From Syntrophomonadaceae bacterium (GTDB lineage: Bacteria; Bacillota; Dethiobacteria; DTU022): 64,000 nucleotides of DNA. The translations under genes and the position numbers were made by a program. The notes below the pieces were generated by a model. It saw nothing but the letters and a program-made list of their open reading frames with translations, did no database searches and was not told where the DNA came from. Location of the stretch: contig PWYU01000058.1 in the NCBI GenBank assembly GCA_003567725.1, forward strand, positions 1-64,000. Reading direction: 5' to 3'. Positions 34,232 to 42,994 of the stretch are shown here, one piece after another. How positions within the stretch are numbered: the stretch's first letter is position 1; the number at the start of each line of letters is the position of its first letter.

Positions 34232-36850
34232 TTAGCGAAGGGCCAACTCTCTGCGCTTCTCCAATACTCTTTGCCACTTTTCATCACTCAGTGGACGATT
34301 AAAGCTTCTAAAATTAGCCAGTTTAAAACCATGTTCACCAGCCCAGTAACGAGTCTGTAAAATAGTTTCAAGGTTAACTCCAGAAGAACCCAGGCTAAAG
34401 TGCTTGTAACGTTTTTCTAAAGCAAGCAGCATTGTTTCAGCCATGCAGGCATAAGCCAGACCCCGATCAAAGCCAAAATCCCAACCCAAAGATGGCAGAC
34501 CGGGCACCTCAATGATTCCTCCGTCGATAACCAGAACATCGGGCCGGGCTTCGTCAACTTCTTCGCTTACATTAGCTGGACGGGATATATCACACACCAC
34601 GGCACCCTCTTTAAGGTTGCCGGCATGAATTACCTTGCCGGTGGCGCTGGTGGCACTAATTACCACGTCAGCCCTGGAAAGGACAGCATCAATATCGGTG
34701 GAAAAATCAATCAACCCTGTTCTGCGCCCCTCACCATCGGCAAAAACTTCAAATTCTGCCATAGGCGCTTCAGGCGAAGGCAGTTCAGAGCATTCGGCCA
34801 GTAAGTGCCCCATGCTACCAGGCTTCAAAGGGCGGCCCTGGTTCAGCAGGGCTGACTGGTAGCGGTATATCTCTGCTGCGACCAGATGCAGCCTTTCACT
34901 GGAAGTCTTGTTGTTAGGATTGCCGATTAAGACCAGGCGGGGAACAGTTTCTGATAATAAAAGAGAAATCCCCCGGCCGATAGATCCTGCCGCCCCTACA
35001 ATGCCGGCTGTTATCTGGGAACGGTCCATCTGCAGTTTTTCGGTAGCGGTATTGACAGCATCGACAGCGGATACCACCGTATAGCTGTTTCCAGTGGTAA
35101 TAGGCACTCCTTCATTTTTAAGATAGAGGCCGCCCATGGATGCCACAGCTGTAAAAGCGCCCAACCCCACTATTCGAGCGCCCCGGTCCCTGGCCATAGC
35201 TACCGCTTCTTTTAATTCTTCCATAACCTGCTTACGAGGCATCTCTAAAAATTCATCAGTAGTGCGGGGCAAGCCGATAAATTCACCATAAGCAGTACTG
35301 CCGGTCAAGGATTTGATCCTGGTCTTTCCTGCCAAAAAAGGTCCAACCATATCGCCAACCCTTCCGGTCAGCTCTGCAAGCTCTTCTTCACTAAAAGCAA
35401 GGAGACTATTATCAAACTGATGATAGCTTTCCAGGTCGAGAGCATGAATGAGGAAAGCAAAGCGCCCTTCATCTTCATCGCCTGCGGGCTCCACTTTATT
35501 CTCAAGATAAGGTACAAATTCTGGAAAATCGACATCTTCCTGCGGCCTCACCAAATAGGCCAGGAAACGGGCTGTATTGCCCTGGTTTAACACTGTTAAC
35601 ATTGAATCCAATTTTTGTAAAGCTTCTAAGCACTGCTCTTCACTGATCGTTAGCGGCGGCTCAACGCGAATTACTTCATTACCGTTGAGGGTAGGAGCTA
35701 CCCGAACTTTTTCAACATTCAAAAGGTAGGAAGAAATAGCCGGAGTTAATAGTTCCTGTTCGGCCATCACACCGAGTAAACTACCCGGAAATTGATTACG
35801 GTCGAGGTTGAATTCAAGGCCCAACATTAAACCCCGACCCCGAACCGCTTTAATCAGGCTGGGGTATTTATCCTGTAATTTCAAAAGACCATTTTTAAGA
35901 AAGCGGCCCCTCTTTCCCACTGCTTTGATTAAAGCGTTTTCATTTTCGGTCAACACTTCAAGAACTTTTATCCCAACCCGGCAAGCCAGCGAATTAGCAG
36001 CAAAGGTAGAAGAATGTTTCATCCCAAATTCTTCGGTATAAACCCGGGCCGAGCTAAGGCAGGCGCCTATGGGCATAACTCCACCACCCAGGGCTTTGGC
36101 CAGGACTAATACATCGGGCGTAATATTATCTTGTTCAAAAGCAAAGAGTCTTCCCGTCCGCCCCAAACCAGTCTGAATTTCATCTAGAATCAAAAGGACT
36201 TCGTGACGTTCACAAATCTCTTTTACAGCATTTAGATAACCGGAAGGTGGCTCGACAATACCGCCTTCTCCCTGGATCGGTTCCACTATGAAGGCAGCAT
36301 AATAACCGGGATTAGCACTTAACTCCTCTTCCAGGGCTTTTACGTCTCCGAATTTAATATGGCGGAAGTGTTCAGCCGGAGCCATAAAGACATTCTGGTA
36401 ACTGCTGTTGCCGGTGGCAGAAAGGGCCCCGAAAGTTTTTCCGTGAAAACTGTTATCGGTGGCCAGAATCCCCGGGTGCCCGGTTGCCGCACGGCATAGC
36501 TTTATGGCTGCTTCAACCGCTTCGGCGCCACTGTTGGTAAAAGTAACAAAATCAAGCCCATCCGGGCTCAGTTCAACCAGGCGGCGGGCCAGCTCCCCGG
36601 CCGCCTCCAGGGCGGAAGGTTGGACAAAGTTGGGTTCAGCAGAATCCCGGTAGCTGTTTATGGCTTCCCAGATCCGGCCGGGGTTATGTCCAAAAGGCAG
36701 GGCTCCGTAAGCAGCGATACAGTCCAGGTAGCAGTTGCCTTCTTCGTCATAAAGATAACTGCCCTCTCCGCGAACATAGTTTTGATCTAACTTGATATTT
36801 TCAAGCATTTCACCCAGGTGAGGATTTACATACCTGGTAAACTTTTTCAT
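34232..36850 (-). CDS. Class III aminotransferase fused to an acyl-ACP/CoA reductase-like domain
   Basis: 872 residues from ATG 36850 (AGGAGG upstream; the track starts 13 codons early). Residues 1 to about 420 are a class III PLP enzyme like ornithine or acetylornithine aminotransferases: NSGAEAVEAAIK, SFHGKTFGALS, LILDEIQTGLGRTG and the PLP lysine Lys252 in LAKALGGG. From about 464 the chain follows cyanobacterial acyl-ACP reductase: FLIHALDLES, then VGLGAFTAVASMGG, ITTGNSYT, the dinucleotide motif VGAAGSIGRG (about 616) and YACMAETMLLALE. Cys802 aligns with the catalytic cysteine of that reductase, and HFSLGSSG also matches. The two halves could make a primary amine from an acyl thioester by way of the aldehyde, or run the reverse. 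The natural substrate is unknown. Confidence 0.85.
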   Translation of the reverse strand: MKKFTRYVNPHLGEMLENIKLDQNYVRGEGSYLYDEEGNCYLDCIAAYGALPFGHNPGRIWEAINSYRDSAEPNFVQPSALEAAGELARRLVELSPDGLDFVTFTNSGAEAVEAAIKLCRAATGHPGILATDNSFHGKTFGALSATGNSSYQNVFMAPAEHFRHIKFGDVKALEEELSANPGYYAAFIVEPIQGEGGIVEPPSGYLNAVKEICERHEVLLILDEIQTGLGRTGRLFAFEQDNITPDVLVLAKALGGGVMPIGACLSSARVYTEEFGMKHSSTFAANSLACRVGIKVLEVLTENENALIKAVGKRGRFLKNGLLKLQDKYPSLIKAVRGRGLMLGLEFNLDRNQFPGSLLGVMAEQELLTPAISSYLLNVEKVRVAPTLNGNEVIRVEPPLTISEEQCLEALQKLDSMLTVLNQGNTARFLAYLVRPQEDVDFPEFVPYLENKVEPAGDEDEGRFAFLIHALDLESYHQFDNSLLAFSEEELAELTGRVGDMVGPFLAGKTRIKSLTGSTAYGEFIGLPRTTDEFLEMPRKQVMEELKEAVAMARDRGARIVGLGAFTAVASMGGLYLKNEGVPITTGNSYTVVSAVDAVNTATEKLQMDRSQITAGIVGAAGSIGRGISLLLSETVPRLVLIGNPNNKTSSERLHLVAAEIYRYQSALLNQGRPLKPGSMGHLLAECSELPSPEAPMAEFEVFADGEGRRTGLIDFSTDIDAVLSRADVVISATSATGKVIHAGNLKEGAVVCDISRPANVSEEVDEARPDVLVIDGGIIEVPGLPSLGWDFGFDRGLAYACMAETMLLALEKRYKHFSLGSSGVNLETILQTRYWAGEHGFKLANFRSFNRPLSDEKWQRVLEKRRELALR

Positions 36851-36870
36851 AATATGGCCTCCTGTTGTGT

Positions 36871-36890
36871 TGTGCACACTAATGTGCACA
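36871..36890. promoter_or_regulatory. Candidate operator upstream of the aminotransferase-reductase gene
   Basis: TGTGCACACTAATGTGCACA is a 20-bp dyad: two copies of the self-palindrome TGTGCACA around a four-base centre. It lies 20 to 40 bases upstream of the start codon, next to the ribosome site, where a repressor would block transcription or a regulator could act. The cognate protein is not identified. Confidence 0.45.
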
Positions 36891-36953
36891 TCAATGGTGC
36901 CATTTTAACTTGATCTGCAATAAAAATCAACAGGATTTTTAAAGCCACAGCTG

Positions 36954-38261
36954 TTACTCTTCTGGAGACGGCACTATTAGCGATATAACATGATAGGCTG
37001 GATCGAAATTTTCTTCTGCAACAGCCATAGCTTCCTCTATTGTAATATCCTGCAAGACAGAAGGAAGCTCAAACATTTCATTATCTCTAAACCGGTAAGC
37101 CAGGTAGTTATTAGCTATGAATTCAAGAGAGTTAAAGCGCCTGATATAACCACCTAAGATTTTCCGGCGATGCCGTTCAAATTGTTCTTTAGTAATTCCT
37201 TCTTTTTTTACATTTTCTATTGCTTCCATAATGCGGCTGTACAACTGATCGGGATCTCTTGTTTCTCCGCCGATCATAGCATAACCATAATTAATTTCAT
37301 TAGTGTATTCAGCCCCAAAGTTTTCATCGATCAGGTTGTCCCGGTAAAGTTCATTATAAAGCTTTTCACTTGAGCCAAAGAGAATATCTAAAACCAGCTC
37401 CATCAATATTTCACGTCGCATCTTTTGACGGCTTTCCAATTTAGCTACTATATTATCTTTTAAACCGATAAACATGATTGGCTCAGATACAACAAGCTCC
37501 TGAACAGTTTTTTGCTGATTAATTTCAAAAGGTTCATCAGGGAATTGGCGCACTATTTGACCCATGGGGCTGTAATCTCGGCCCAGCAGGTTTTTTTCTA
37601 CCTGCCGCCCCACCTCCTCCGGATCGAGGTTACCAACTACAAAGACGGCCATATTGCTGGGATGGTAAAAAGTATGATAACAGCGATATAGCAATTCCGG
37701 GCTTATTTTATTGATGCTTTCTATAGTCCCGGCAATGTCATTACGAACGGGATGCATCTGATATAGTCCTGCCAGGAGGTTAAAAAAAACTCTCCAGTGG
37801 GGGTGATCTTCATACATTTTTATTTCCTGTCCGATAATGCCCTGTTCTTTCTGCACTGTTTTATCAGTAAAATAAGGTTCCTGCACAAAATTGAGCAAAA
37901 GGTCAAAGTTCTGTTCAAAGCTGGCAGTGCAGGAAAAGAGATATGAAGTCTGGGTAAAGGATGTAAAAGCATTGGCAGAAGCCCCCAGGGCGGCGAAGCG
38001 ATCAAATACATTGCCCCGTTCATCTTCAAAAAGCTTATGCTCTAGAAAGTGGGCCACTCCATCGGGTAATTCTGTAACTTCAGGATGGGGTTCGACTCGA
38101 AAGCGGTTATCTATAGAACCAAAACGAGTGGAAAAGACAGCGTACTTCTTCTGATAACCGGTGCGGGGCAAGACATACAAATCCAGACCAGGATGAAACT
38201 GGTAGTGATAAAGGGTTTCATGCAGTTCCCGGTTTTCAATTAACTTTAAATTCTCTCTCAT
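36954..38261 (-). CDS. M16-family zinc peptidase (YmfH-like)
   Basis: 435-residue pitrilysin/processing-peptidase relative. The inverted zinc motif HFLEH is present at about residue 70 in GVAHFLEHKLFED. The downstream Glu-containing segment follows, and the typical second half carries NYGYAMIGGETRD. In B. subtilis the ymfF-ymfH pair has this arrangement. It forms a pair with the upstream M16 gene, overlapping it by four bases, and probably works as a heterodimer whose active half is this one. Substrate unknown. Confidence 0.88.
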   Translation of the reverse strand: MRENLKLIENRELHETLYHYQFHPGLDLYVLPRTGYQKKYAVFSTRFGSIDNRFRVEPHPEVTELPDGVAHFLEHKLFEDERGNVFDRFAALGASANAFTSFTQTSYLFSCTASFEQNFDLLLNFVQEPYFTDKTVQKEQGIIGQEIKMYEDHPHWRVFFNLLAGLYQMHPVRNDIAGTIESINKISPELLYRCYHTFYHPSNMAVFVVGNLDPEEVGRQVEKNLLGRDYSPMGQIVRQFPDEPFEINQQKTVQELVVSEPIMFIGLKDNIVAKLESRQKMRREILMELVLDILFGSSEKLYNELYRDNLIDENFGAEYTNEINYGYAMIGGETRDPDQLYSRIMEAIENVKKEGITKEQFERHRRKILGGYIRRFNSLEFIANNYLAYRFRDNEMFELPSVLQDITIEEAMAVAEENFDPAYHVISLIVPSPEE

Positions 38262-39550
38262 TTTATAGAGCCTCCTTCCTGGGGCCGCAAGACATACACG
38301 GTATCGAGTTTTACTCTTTCAGCTGCCTCCTGGATTTCTTGTTTTCCCACTGTTTCAATACCTTTAATTAATTCCGCTGCGGTGTACGTTTTACCACCAA
38401 TTGAGCCGTCAAGATGGCTAATTATTAATTGAATAGGACTGTCTTGCTGGGAACGCAGGCGGTTAATCAAACCCTGCCTGGTATTGTCAAGTTCCTCATC
38501 GCTAATATTGCCGGCAGCCATATCTTCAAGCTGGCGCTCAATTATTTCCCGGGCATTATCATAATCTTCATAATTAATTCCGGCAGCAATAATCATCAAA
38601 CCTTTATGCTTTTCCAGGCGAGAGTGAACATAGTAAGCCAGGCCCGCTTCTTCACGCACTTTCATAAACAGTTTGGAATGCGGAAAACCGCCTAAAATAC
38701 CGCTATAGAGTAAAAGAGGGCAATACAAATCATCACCGTAAGCAGTATATGTACGTAATCCGAGGACTATCTTAGCCTGGTTAACGGGAAGCGCTTCCTC
38801 GTAATACCTGACTTCTTGCACTGTTTTTTTCGTATCTGTAAGGGGCAGCCGGTTTTGCTCTTTCAAACGGGACAAACTAAAGGCTTCACCAGTCGCGTCC
38901 AAAACCTCTTTTTCCTTTAAATCTCCAATCACATAGAGATCAATAGGATTGGCAGAAAAAACATGGTTGTAATATTGATAAAGACTCTCTTCATTTATAT
39001 TATTATAATCTTCTATTGAACCGAGTTTATAGGTGCCAAACCTTTCTTCTGAACACATCAAAGCAATGCAACGTTCATAAGCATAAGTTGCTTTATCGTT
39101 AAGCATAGCTTTAATATCTTTTATCAGTTGTTTTTTTTCCTGTTCTACATACTCTTTTTTAAAACTCCCGTTTTCAAGCAATGGATCGCCTGAAACAGAG
39201 CCAAGGACGGACAAACCTTCTTTAACCAGGGCTTTTCCTTCACCCAGGTACTTATCATGGGCAGTTTCGCAGCCAAAAGTCATGATGTGCCTCTCTCCGC
39301 TTTTTATTATATCTGCAGTAAGATCGGCTCCATACAGGTTCTCGAGCTTGCGCTGTAAAATTAGTTTGTCGGGATACTGCCTGCTGCCCTGTTCCAAAAC
39401 GGCTGGTAACAGGGCACTCATAGCTGCCAACTTACTGTTCAGCTCCTGATGGATAAACAAAGCGATGGAAATAGTTTTAAATTTGTCTGTTGGCATAAAA
39501 AATAGCCTGATTCCGTTTGGCAAATGATGCTCTATATAATTTGTAATCAA
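38258..39550 (-). CDS. M16-family protein without zinc motif (YmfF-like)
   Basis: 430-residue partner of the preceding M16 peptidase. It has the M16 fold signatures (PNGIRLFFMPTDKFKTISIALFI, LYVIGDLKEKEV, LRSQQDSPIQLI), but the HxxEH position reads as ALLPAVLEQGS, so it is probably non-catalytic. The track begins at 39574 inside a REP repeat. GGGGAGG seven bases before TTG 39550 identifies the real start, LITNYIEHHL. The REP copy at 39567-39607 lies immediately upstream. Confidence 0.85.
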   Translation of the reverse strand: MITNYIEHHLPNGIRLFFMPTDKFKTISIALFIHQELNSKLAAMSALLPAVLEQGSRQYPDKLILQRKLENLYGADLTADIIKSGERHIMTFGCETAHDKYLGEGKALVKEGLSVLGSVSGDPLLENGSFKKEYVEQEKKQLIKDIKAMLNDKATYAYERCIALMCSEERFGTYKLGSIEDYNNINEESLYQYYNHVFSANPIDLYVIGDLKEKEVLDATGEAFSLSRLKEQNRLPLTDTKKTVQEVRYYEEALPVNQAKIVLGLRTYTAYGDDLYCPLLLYSGILGGFPHSKLFMKVREEAGLAYYVHSRLEKHKGLMIIAAGINYEDYDNAREIIERQLEDMAAGNISDEELDNTRQGLINRLRSQQDSPIQLIISHLDGSIGGKTYTAAELIKGIETVGKQEIQEAAERVKLDTVYVLRPQEGGSIK

Positions 39551-39566
39551 AATCAATCCTCCCCTG

Positions 39567-39607
39567 TGGGACACGGGGACAGGTCCCTTGTCCCAGGTTA
39601 TGTAAAC
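39567..39607. repeat. REP element, outer left copy (41-bp perfect inverted repeat)
   Basis: Begins TGGGACACGGGGACAGG, continues through TCCCTTGTCCCAGG and ends TTATGTAAAC. It is the exact reverse complement, over 41 bases, of 40798-40838. It is itself an imperfect hairpin (GGGACA..GGGAC / GTCCC..TGTCCC). The two copies flank a RAYT gene. Confidence 0.85.
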
Positions 39608-39620
39608 TATACAGCTAATG

Positions 39621-39652
39621 GGATAGAGCGACAGGTTCCTTGTCTCAGACTA
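39621..39652. repeat. Degenerate REP, inner left copy
   Basis: GGATAGAGCGACAGGTTCCT and TGTCTCAGAC align with the outer REP with several changes, in the same orientation. Found 14 bases inside the outer copy. Confidence 0.55.
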
Positions 39653-39689
39653 ACTGCCCAAAATTACCTTACTTCTTTTTTCAGGTTTT

Positions 39690-40448
39690 TTAAAGCCTGG
39701 CGATATAACTCTTTGAAATACCCGTTATCCTTGATAACTGCCTGATTGTCAAACCTTCAACTGCTTTAAGTTCAGTCAAGATAAAATCTCTGTCATTTTT
39801 ATTTATTTTCGATAGTTCTGCTAGGTTTGAGTTGTTATATTCTTCCAGCAAAGCTCTAACGTTTTGATCGGTAAGCTTCTTTTTATCATCTATATCAAGG
39901 CAGACATCACTATTTTGTTTTTCCATAAATGTTTTTAATAGCTTGATCCCTTGATTACAGTTAGGTGAAAAAATATTTAAGGCAAATTCTCGATCAACTA
40001 AGATTGGTTCATGCAAATACTCACTTAAGCTGGTCCAGTTATAATCAAGAACATTTTTAACCAAACCAGCCTTCAGCGGGTTCTGATGAATGTACCTTAA
40101 AACAGTCAAAAAGTAAATATCATCTTCAACCGTTTCACTTCTATATCTTTCTTGGAATAAATGACCGCATCGCCCATGTTTGTTATTATACCAATAAACA
40201 TAACTACCACTTATTCTTTTTACCACCAGGGACAAGGGCTCTGAAATCTCTTTAAGCAAGATATGAACGTGGTTGTCCATGAAGCAGTATCCGTAAATCA
40301 AATAATCACTAAGCTTTTTATAGCGTAATAAAATTTCGTAAAACCTTTTTTTGTCCTCACTGTCGTAAAATATGTGATCTTTATTAATACCTCTCATAAT
40401 GATGTGATAGATGCCGGATTCACTTTTTCCTCTAGCTCGTCTTGCCAT
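39690..40448 (-). CDS. REP-associated tyrosine transposase (RAYT, TnpA_REP family)
   Basis: 252-residue member of the Y1/HUH superfamily that nicks REP hairpins in relatives. The HUH pair is in YGYCFMDNHVHILLKE. The presumed nucleophile tyrosine region SYVYWYNNKHGRCGHLFQERYRS and the helix YLTVLRYIHQNPLKAGLV-like block are intact. The C-terminal part (AVEGLTIRQLSRITGISKSYI) is a DnaA-C-like helix-turn-helix seen in many RAYTs. Perfect 41-bp REP copies in opposite orientation lie outside both ends, with degenerate copies inside them. GAGGTGGTG precedes the ATG. The gene looks intact, so it may be active or domesticated. Confidence 0.9.
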   Translation of the reverse strand: MARRARGKSESGIYHIIMRGINKDHIFYDSEDKKRFYEILLRYKKLSDYLIYGYCFMDNHVHILLKEISEPLSLVVKRISGSYVYWYNNKHGRCGHLFQERYRSETVEDDIYFLTVLRYIHQNPLKAGLVKNVLDYNWTSLSEYLHEPILVDREFALNIFSPNCNQGIKLLKTFMEKQNSDVCLDIDDKKKLTDQNVRALLEEYNNSNLAELSKINKNDRDFILTELKAVEGLTIRQLSRITGISKSYIARL

Positions 40449-40688
40449 TTCACCACCTCACAAGTATTTTAACTTAATTCCATCTAAAAACAAACACACA
40501 AATATCAAGAATAATTAATCTGAATGTATTTACACCTTCAGCTCTTGAATACAGGGATTTAAATATTCCTTGTTATGATTAAATCCTTCCATAACAGATT
40601 AATCCACTTATGCATTATTTATAACCTCTTCTTCATGAAAAATAAATTTATTCTATATCATCTTCTTTTCCATAAACCCCTGCCTTTT
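40449..40688. other. AT-rich leader of the RAYT gene
   Basis: Sequence between the RAYT start and the inner right REP copies. It presumably contains the RAYT promoter, but I find no clear -35/-10 pair. Confidence 0.35.
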
Positions 40689-40743
40689 GGGACAAAAGAC
40701 CTGTCTCCGCGTCTCAGGACCTCTTTTCTCTGTCCTATGTCTC
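40689..40743. repeat. Degenerate REPs, inner right copies
   Basis: GGGACAAAAGACCTGTCTCC with GCGTCTCAGG, then a worse copy GACCTCTTTTCTCTGTCC, both inverted relative to the left-hand copies. They mirror the inner left copy at 39621, so the transposase gene lies in a nested pair of inverted REPs. Confidence 0.55.
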
Positions 40744-40797
40744 AAACAACTTAGCCCGCACTTCTTAATCTCCGCCTGGATCAATAAAAACAAAATG

Positions 40798-40838
40798 GTT
40801 TACATAACCTGGGACAAGGGACCTGTCCCCGTGTCCCA
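40798..40838. repeat. REP element, outer right copy (41-bp perfect inverted repeat)
   Basis: Begins GTTTACATAACCTGGGACAA and ends CCCCGTGTCCCA, the exact reverse complement of 39567-39607. It ends about 50 bases before the tRNA-Arg gene. Confidence 0.85.
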
Positions 40839-40891
40839 GGTTTGACTTGTATTGGGGGTGGTGGTATCATAGCAGTGAATAATTCAGCCAG

Positions 40892-40966
40892 GCGCCCGTG
40901 GTGAAAGGGATATCACGCAGGCCTCCGGAGCCTGAAGTCGGGGTTCGAATCCCTGCGGGCGTACCA
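40892..40966 (+). tRNA. tRNA-Arg (anticodon CCG)
   Basis: 75 nt with encoded CCA. The acceptor stem GCGCCCG pairs with CGGGCGT (a G-U at the first pair). The anticodon stem is CAGGC/GCCTG and its loop CTCCGGA gives anticodon CCG. The T-arm GGGGTTCGAATCCC is canonical. It reads the rare-to-moderate CGG codon. Confidence 0.95.
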
Positions 40967-40974
40967 TCATGTGA

Positions 40975-41001
40975 AGGAGCAACCTGCTTCAGGTTGCTCC
41001 T
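40975..41001 (+). terminator. Strong hairpin after tRNA-Arg
   Basis: AGGAGCAACCT and AGGTTGCTCCT form a perfect 11-bp stem over a GCTTC loop. No T-tract follows, so it may be a processing or stability hairpin or a small dispersed repeat rather than an intrinsic terminator. Confidence 0.5.
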
Positions 41002-41060
41002 ACCTATAATTAGCTAGCTTAACTCTACCAATCATCTTATGCTAAAGGAGTGTTTCCGTT

Positions 41061-42896
41061 ATGCCCAAAATAGTTTTTATTCCCCAGAATAAAGAGATTA
41101 CAGTTGAATCCGGCACCAATCTTTTAAAAGCAGCCGATCAAGCCGGCTTATATGTAGAAGGAGACTGCGCCGGAAAAGGAACTTGCGGCAAATGCAAGGT
41201 AAAAATTGTTAAAGGTGATGGCGGCAACCCGACTAAAGCAGAGCAAAAACACCTTTCTGAAAAAGAGCTGTCCGAAGGATGGATCCTTTCCTGTCAAAAA
41301 AAGGCAAAAGAAGATCTCACCATTGAAGTACCGGTTCAAAAAGCAGCTTACCTGCGTAAAACTACCCTGGCTGGCGGCGTGGAAGACATGGAAGCTGATC
41401 CAATGGTTGAAAAAATAGCAGTCAAATTGAGCCGGCCGGCAGTTAAAGATCAAACCGCCGACCTGGAGCGTTTGCTGCAACAGCTGGAACGGGAAGATTT
41501 ATCGGTAGAACTACGAGAGCTATCAAAACTGCCGGGCATGCTTCGCGATAATAATTATTCCGTAACTGCCGCCATTATCGGTAAGAGAATCATTTCTATC
41601 GAGCCGGGCGATACCTCCGATCAACTCTACGGAATTGCTTTTGATATTGGGACCACTACTATCATGGGATCTTTGCTAGACCTGCAAAAAGCAGAAGTAA
41701 TTGCGGTTGCGGCTGCAACCAACCCTCAGAATATATATGGAGCTGATGTTATTTCCAGGATCAACTACGCTTCCGAAGGGGAAGACGAACTAAAAATGCT
41801 CCAGAAAAAAGTAATTGAAGCAGCTAACGAGATTATTAGCGACCTTTTAAAACAGACAAAAGTAGCAAAAGATCGGGTTTATGAAATAGTTGCTGTCGGC
41901 AATACCACGATGAGTCATTTATTTATGGGAGTGGATCCCACATACCTGGCCCCGGCTCCTTTTATTCCAGCTTACAGTCGGGCTTTGGAAGTTGAAGCCT
42001 CAGAACTTAACCTTACTATCAATCCGGCGGGACGAGTAATTTTTCTGCCCAATATTGCCGGTTATGTTGGTTCGGATACACTGGGTGTAATCCTGGCCAC
42101 AGAAATGGACCAAAACTCAAGCGATTGCGCCGCCATAGATATTGGAACCAACGGTGAACTGGTCCTGGCCGCCAACGGTAGGCTGATGGCCTGTTCTACT
42201 GCAGCAGGCCCGGCATTTGAAGGCGCCCAGATCAAGCAAGGTATGCGTGCCTCAGCCGGAGCCGTAGAAGCTGTGCAATACATCGATAATGACTTTAAAA
42301 TTAGCACTATTGATGATGCTCCCGCCAGGGGGATCTGTGGTTCGGGGCTGATCGACGCCGCCGCTGCCCTGGTTGATGCCGGCCTGATCAATGCTACCGG
42401 CAAACTTATCAATCCTGAAGAAAATCCTGATCAAGTTCCTGAAAAATTTAAAACAAGGCTTAAGCAGGCAGAAGGTGGAATGGAATTCATTCTGGTATCC
42501 GGAGGTGATTCAGAATCCGGAGAAGATATTGTGCTCAGCCAGAGTGATTTACGTGAACTGCAGCTGGCCAAAGGAGCAATTTACGCAGGTTTAAAAATTC
42601 TTTTAAAAGAAGCTGAGCTTAAAGAAAATGATCTTGATAAAATCCTTCTGGCCGGTGCTTTTGGAAATTATGTGCGCAAAGAAAGTGCCCTGACTATCGG
42701 GCTTTTGCCTCAGCTTTCCCCGGAAAAAATAGTAGCTGTAGGCAATGCGGCCGGTGACGGATCGAGAATGGCCCTTGCTTCAAAAAAAGTTCGAGAAAGA
42801 GCTTTCGGGTTACCTGAAATAGTAGAACACCTGGAGTTATCAACCCGCCAGGATTTTCAAGAAATCTTTGTTGATGCTCTTAAGTTCGGTCAGTAA
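41061..42896 (+). CDS. Reductive activator of corrinoid proteins ([2Fe-2S] + ASKHA, DUF4445)
   Basis: 611 residues. An N-terminal plant-type ferredoxin domain has the cluster motif CAGKGTCGKCKVKI and a fourth cysteine in WILSCQKK. A linker follows, and from about residue 190 an ASKHA ATPase core: GIAFDIGTTTIMGSL, AVGNTTMSHLFMG, AAIDIGTNGELVL and LAGAFGNYV. Such proteins (RamA, RACo and relatives) reduce inactive Co(II) corrinoid proteins to Co(I) at the cost of ATP. The likely client is the methyltransferase system at 58.7-64 kb, although the genes lie 18 kb apart. ATG start with AAAGGAG upstream. Confidence 0.88.
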   Translation: MPKIVFIPQNKEITVESGTNLLKAADQAGLYVEGDCAGKGTCGKCKVKIVKGDGGNPTKAEQKHLSEKELSEGWILSCQKKAKEDLTIEVPVQKAAYLRKTTLAGGVEDMEADPMVEKIAVKLSRPAVKDQTADLERLLQQLEREDLSVELRELSKLPGMLRDNNYSVTAAIIGKRIISIEPGDTSDQLYGIAFDIGTTTIMGSLLDLQKAEVIAVAAATNPQNIYGADVISRINYASEGEDELKMLQKKVIEAANEIISDLLKQTKVAKDRVYEIVAVGNTTMSHLFMGVDPTYLAPAPFIPAYSRALEVEASELNLTINPAGRVIFLPNIAGYVGSDTLGVILATEMDQNSSDCAAIDIGTNGELVLAANGRLMACSTAAGPAFEGAQIKQGMRASAGAVEAVQYIDNDFKISTIDDAPARGICGSGLIDAAAALVDAGLINATGKLINPEENPDQVPEKFKTRLKQAEGGMEFILVSGGDSESGEDIVLSQSDLRELQLAKGAIYAGLKILLKEAELKENDLDKILLAGAFGNYVRKESALTIGLLPQLSPEKIVAVGNAAGDGSRMALASKKVRERAFGLPEIVEHLELSTRQDFQEIFVDALKFGQ

Positions 42897-42994
42897 AGTT
42901 CCTGGTTTCAGTTACAAAAGAAGGCAGAAAACCGGTAAAAATGATAGAATAGGGTAAGACTTACTATTACGATTAACCTACCCGGAGGTTTAAA

